In this document: positions 6,213 through 8,318 of the stretch, piece by piece
Numbering within the stretch: position 1 is the first letter of the stretch
Layout of the letters: each line of letters starts with the position of its first letter
Assembly (NCBI GenBank): GCA_903860855.1
Contig: CAIOSF010000106.1
Span: 1 to 8,318, forward strand
Origin: an uncultured Alphaproteobacteria bacterium
Lineage (GTDB): Bacteria; Pseudomonadota; Alphaproteobacteria; Rickettsiales; Midichloriaceae
Direction: 5' to 3'
DNA length: 8,318 bases
The notes under the pieces: generated by a model
Told to the model about the DNA's origin: nothing
The model's input: only the letters and a program-made list of their open reading frames with translations
The model's database searches: none
Position numbers and translations under genes: made by a program

Positions 6213-6237
6213 GACATCTCAAATTTGTCGAGATGTC
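6213..6237 (-). promoter_or_regulatory. 8-bp inverted repeat before the importer operon
   Basis: GACATCTC (6213-6220) and GAGATGTC (6230-6237) form a perfect inverted repeat around a 9-base AT-rich spacer. It lies in the 51-base gap between the small gene ending at 6254 and the TTG start at 6202. It could be an operator, or an RNA hairpin that covers the ribosome-binding region of the binding-protein gene. No U run follows, which argues against an intrinsic terminator. Confidence 0.45.
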
Positions 6238-6253
6238 TAGGTCATAAATACTT

Positions 6254-6514
6254 CTATAGAATATCGTTATTCGTGGAACAGCCATCGGATATTGGCGTCA
6301 ATTCCTCTGGAGAAAATATCACATTGTTGAATGCATCGCGCTGGTTGTTAATTTTATGATTTGCTAGAATAGAGATTCTCTCTTCATACTGTCTTGCAAT
6401 GTAATCAACTGCTTTCTCCTCTTGTGCTATATTCCATGGGCAACACGTTTGATGCTTAGCCTTGTGAATCTTATGATAATTGATCGCTAGGATTTCGTCA
6501 TGCTTTAAGATCAT
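6254..6514 (-). CDS. Hypothetical small protein B1 (second gene of unit 1)
   Basis: This 86-residue protein is not recognised. It has no signal peptide or membrane helix. The first 28 residues are His- and Cys-containing (K-H-Q-T-C-C-P-W), and a helical stretch follows, N-I-A-Q-E-E-K-A-V-D-Y-I (28-39) through Y-E-E-R-I (43-47). That stretch lines up with the start of B2 (6742-6963): E-K, then I, then E-x-R-I at the same spacing. The ATG lies inside the last codons of A1, overlapping it by 17 bases, and GGGA stands 10 bases before it. It ends 51 bases before the ABC importer operon, on the same strand, so co-transcription is possible. Confidence 0.55.
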   Translation of the reverse strand: MILKHDEILAINYHKIHKAKHQTCCPWNIAQEEKAVDYIARQYEERISILANHKINNQRDAFNNVIFSPEELTPISDGCSTNNDIL

Positions 6515-6653
6515 AAATATCGAGTCCCGTGTTATTGAGTTCTTTTATATAATCCTTATATAGTTGACATTTATACATATTGTCTAAGTACCTATTTCCA
6601 CTATAAGACAACTTAGTGTCAGCTTTTTTCGCTGTACTACAATATCCCCCCAT
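6498..6653 (-). CDS. Hypothetical small protein A1 (first gene of unit 1)
   Basis: This is a 51-residue frame, short enough to be overlooked. It is supported by a strong ribosome-binding site (GGGGGA about 8 bases before the ATG) and by resemblance to A2 (6957-7094). The shared pattern is D-T-K (12-14), Y (17), Y (22), C-x-L-Y (29-32), Y (35) and L (39), with a short gap. It is Lys- and Tyr-rich and hydrophilic, with no signal peptide. Its TGA overlaps the start of B1 by 17 bases in another frame. No known function; either a real small protein or the 5' part of a split gene. Confidence 0.55.
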   Translation of the reverse strand: MGGYCSTAKKADTKLSYSGNRYLDNMYKCQLYKDYIKELNNTGLDIYDLKA

Positions 6654-6741
6654 TCTGTATTTCCCCCAATTTGTTTATTGCATTATTTCATCAAGTCTTA
6701 CACTTTTTTGTATACATAAAAGCAGATAAAATCGAGAAAGT

Positions 6742-6963
6742 TTAAGTGTTACCGTAGCTATCGGCAACTTTGTCACCACTATTATATGGATGAGACGGCT
6801 CATTCAGAATAGATATGGCGGTACTATCGATCGCATCCTTAGTCTGGCCTTTACAAATAGTACTTGCTTCACTAGCTTCACGTTTAACATACTCGAACAA
6901 TGCTATTCTAGCTTCATGCTCATCTATAATGCGTTCAATTATTTTTTTCTCATTCGTTAACAT
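6742..6963 (-). CDS. Hypothetical small protein B2 (second gene of unit 2)
   Basis: This 73-residue protein is not recognised. It starts with an amphipathic helix, probably able to form a coiled coil (N-E-K-K-I-I-E-R-I-I-D-E-H-E-A-R-I), and continues into a polar tail with two short Ser/Asn/Asp-rich stretches. There is no signal peptide or membrane segment. The ATG overlaps the stop of A2 by 7 bases (ATGTTAA), and GGGAG lies about 11 bases upstream, so translation is probably coupled to A2. The helix resembles residues 30-50 of B1. An 88-base AT-rich gap separates it from A1. Confidence 0.5.
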   Translation of the reverse strand: MLTNEKKIIERIIDEHEARIALFEYVKREASEASTICKGQTKDAIDSTAISILNEPSHPYNSGDKVADSYGNT

Positions 6964-7094
6964 GCTCTGCTATTCTCCCACCACGTATCCCCTAGGTTAC
7001 TCACATACTTACTATAAAGCACGCAAGGATCATACTCTACTTGGTCATACTTATACTTTGTATCTTCCCTTGACCAGCCATAGAATGATTTCAT
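6957..7094 (-). CDS. Hypothetical small protein A2 (first gene of unit 2)
   Basis: This 45-residue frame is short and easily missed. It is hydrophilic and aromatic, with seven Tyr and three Trp, including a W-W pair near residue 38. It shares with A1 the pattern D-T-K (11-13), Y (16), Y (21), C-x-L-Y (24-27), Y (30) and L (34), about ten identities in 32 aligned positions, which is hard to get by chance from out-of-frame DNA. Its TAA overlaps the ATG of B2. The ribosome-binding site is weak (AAAAGA before the ATG). No function can be given. Confidence 0.5.
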   Translation of the reverse strand: MKSFYGWSREDTKYKYDQVEYDPCVLYSKYVSNLGDTWWENSRAC

Positions 7095-7159
7095 TCTTTT
7101 ACACCACTACTAATTAGTTATTTGCAATTTTTACTAGCAATAGAACAACTTAAGGACTG

Positions 7160-7280
7160 TGATCTGCGCTCTGGGCATTCCAGCGCCCTGTAATTCCGCT
7201 GCCTTCTCGCCACACCCCATCCTATTTGGAGCTAGTATATCATCCATAGCGTGGCATGGAGGTTGTGGTGTGGCGAGCCC
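7160..7280. other. GC-rich nested inverted-repeat element, candidate structured RNA
   Basis: This stretch is clearly more GC-rich than its AT-rich flanks and contains no convincing reading frame. Its core is a perfect 11-bp inverted repeat, CTCGCCACACC (7206-7216) with GGTGTGGCGAG (7267-7277). Inside it, CCAT (7217-7220) pairs with ATGG (7256-7259), CTAT (7222-7225) with ATAG (7246-7249) and GGA (7228-7230) with TCC (7243-7245), giving one long imperfect hairpin. A second small hairpin with GCGC arms (7166-7169 and 7183-7186) flanks it. It lacks the signature bases of SRP RNA and RNase P RNA. It could be a small RNA on either strand or a palindromic repeat. The remainder of 7095-7478 is AT-rich and shows nothing definite. 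Confidence 0.5.
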
Positions 7281-7478
7281 CATCTAGTACTTGACTAAGG
7301 AAAATGATTTAAAATTGCACATGAATAATAATTTTATAACACAAATAGCAACAACGCTATGAAATTACTTGTGCTTATATAGCTAATAGTTAAATGATCA
7401 ATTGATATGCTATATTAAATGAATGTGATATATCAGATATGTGAATGATGGAAGTAATGTCAACAGATGCCGTTACAA

Positions 7479-7555
<77 letters not shown>

Positions 7556-7573
7556 TTTAGAAGACGATCACCT

Positions 7574-7602
7574 TGTATACCAGGGTTGAATTGTTTTGGC
7601 AA
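7574..7602 (-). promoter_or_regulatory. Predicted sigma-70 promoter of tRNA-Pro
   Basis: On the minus strand TTGCCA (7597-7602) and TATACA (7574-7579) are separated by exactly 17 bases. Transcription would begin about 10 bases before the mature tRNA 5' end at 7555, a normal short leader. Confidence 0.6.
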
Positions 7603-7738
7603 CTTTAGTTTTTGAAAAACAGATTGGAATAGAAAATATCTCTTTAATCATTTAGTTAGAATTTTTATACAGAAACGGTATACTTAGCTTATTGTATTAT
7701 CCAGGTTGATATTTAATTTAAAAGCCAGCGAATGGGTA

Positions 7739-7768
7739 TTGACTTTTTATCAAAAGTTTTGCTACAAT
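7739..7768 (+). promoter_or_regulatory. Predicted sigma-70 promoter of the ATP/ADP translocase gene
   Basis: TTGACT (7739-7744) and TACAAT (7763-7768) are separated by 18 bases. Transcription would start near 7775, leaving a leader of about 180 bases before the ATG at 7954. The leader contains a G-rich patch (GAGGGGG, 7845-7851) and an AGCGCGCT palindrome (7853-7860), but I see no known riboswitch. Apart from this and the tRNA promoter the 7556-7953 gap shows nothing definite. Confidence 0.5.
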
Positions 7769-7953
7769 TGCGCTTATTTTTGTTACACTATTTTTGTATT
7801 GTTGCCACGTGTAAATTGGGCAGCTGTATAGCTAGGAATGTGAAGAGGGGGTAGCGCGCTGATCATGCTTTAACGCCCACGTCTGTTTCATTAAGTTTCT
7901 AGATTTGGTGTGACTTTAGCAGATTTAAACCTAGTTTTGAGATTATTGATTTT

Positions 7954-8318
7954 ATGGAAGAGCAGCGCTCCAAGCTTAATTTCCCAGTGGCAATTGCAGA
8001 ATTACCTAAATTCCTCGTCACAGCGGTGATGCTGATGATGACTATATATATCTATAGTATATTGAGAGCGTCGAAAGATGCTATTGTTGTAGTTCAGATG
8101 GGAGCTGAGCTGATAAGTATAATTAAGTTATATGGGGTGCTCCCAGCAGCTATACTTTTTATGCTGATTTACGTAAAATTGAGTGATGTATTCACCAGGG
8201 CAACTCTTTACCACATTCTCGTCACCTTCTTCGTTGGCTTCTTTCTTGTATTCAATTACATTCTCTATCCGAACGCGAAATCACTACAAATCGATGTAAG
8301 TAATTTAGTAGAGATGAT
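7954..8318 (+). CDS. tlc: ATP/ADP translocase, Tlc/Npt family (3' end cut by window)
   Basis: This is the N-terminal 121 residues of a nucleotide transporter of the Tlc/Npt family (TC 2.A.12), an inner-membrane carrier that lets intracellular bacteria exchange their ADP for host ATP, or take up other nucleotides. Family blocks are visible: E-L-P-K-F-L at the start of the first helix, I-Y-S-I-L-R-A-S-K-D-A-I-V-V (36-49), and the run I-K-L-Y-G-V-L-P-A-A-I-L-F-M (60-73) followed by L-I-Y-V-K-L-S-D. About three of the usual 12 membrane helices are present. The ATG at 7954 is the first after an in-frame TAG at 7900; its ribosome-binding site is weak. Family members include several paralogues with different substrates, so ATP/ADP exchange is the default reading, not proven here. 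Confidence 0.93.
   Translation, partial: MEEQRSKLNFPVAIAELPKFLVTAVMLMMTIYIYSILRASKDAIVVVQMGAELISIIKLYGVLPAAILFMLIYVKLSDVFTRATLYHILVTFFVGFFLVFNYILYPNAKSLQIDVSNLVEM

Noticed and set aside
6815..7117. 100-codon plus-strand frame across the small-gene array.
   Set aside because: It covers the A2/B2 region in antisense; the minus-strand frames there are supported by their resemblance to A1/B1, and this one has no recognisable motif.
7160..7280. Reading the GC-rich element as SRP RNA, RNase P RNA or a second tmRNA.
   Set aside because: It lacks the GGAA-loop AGCAGCC block of SRP RNA and the conserved RNase P core, and a tmRNA is already present at 1-222.
7732..7854. A 40-codon plus-strand frame with a hydrophobic middle (starting M-G-I-D-F-L-S-K).
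   Set aside because: It has no clear ribosome-binding site and contains the predicted translocase promoter (7739-7768) inside its first codons, so it is most likely a chance frame.

Overview
The window looks like a piece of an AT-rich alphaproteobacterial genome from an obligate intracellular lineage, most likely Rickettsiales or a similar endosymbiont group. Three things point there. The left edge carries a circularly permuted (two-piece) tmRNA gene of the alphaproteobacterial type. The right edge opens a Tlc/Npt-type ATP/ADP translocase, the energy-parasitism carrier of Rickettsiales and Chlamydiae. Between them lie a divergent DAACS symporter and an RMND1/YagE (DUF155) protein. I cannot fix the genus from the sequence.

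Layout, left to right. Positions 1-222 (minus): two-piece tmRNA, with the acceptor piece nearer the promoter and the coding piece running off the window inside the tag reading frame. 311-826 (minus): a His-rich orphan protein. 1008-2285 (minus): a DAACS-family symporter that has lost several Na+ and substrate residues. 2286-2649: a divergent gap with a promoter facing each way and an unannotated open frame that may be a gene relic. 2650-3474 (plus): an RMND1/YagE membrane-anchored protein, followed by 3584-3943 (plus), an orphan of about 119 residues. Convergent to these, 3978-6202 (minus) is a complete polar amino acid ABC importer: lipoprotein binding protein, permease, ATPase, with overlapping gene ends. 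The binding protein has no ATG start.

Upstream of the importer on the same strand, 6254-7094 holds four small genes forming two copies of the same overlapping two-gene unit: A2 (45 aa) and B2 (73 aa), then A1 (51 aa) and B1 (86 aa). Both A frames are short and easily missed. The two A proteins share a D-T-K...Y...C-x-L-Y-x-x-Y-x-x-x-L pattern, the two B proteins share an E-K...I...E-x-R-I pattern, and in each unit the A stop overlaps the B start. This is the most likely undescribed element here. Positions 7160-7280 hold a GC-rich nested hairpin element that could be a structured RNA. It is followed by a tRNA-Pro(UGG) gene (7479-7555, minus) with a good promoter, then the start of the translocase gene (7954 to the end, plus) with its own promoter.

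The recognisable genes fit a host-dependent life: import of amino acids (ABC importer, DAACS symporter) and of host ATP (Tlc), plus ribosome rescue (tmRNA). The orphan small proteins are candidates for lineage-specific functions, but nothing in the sequence assigns them one.
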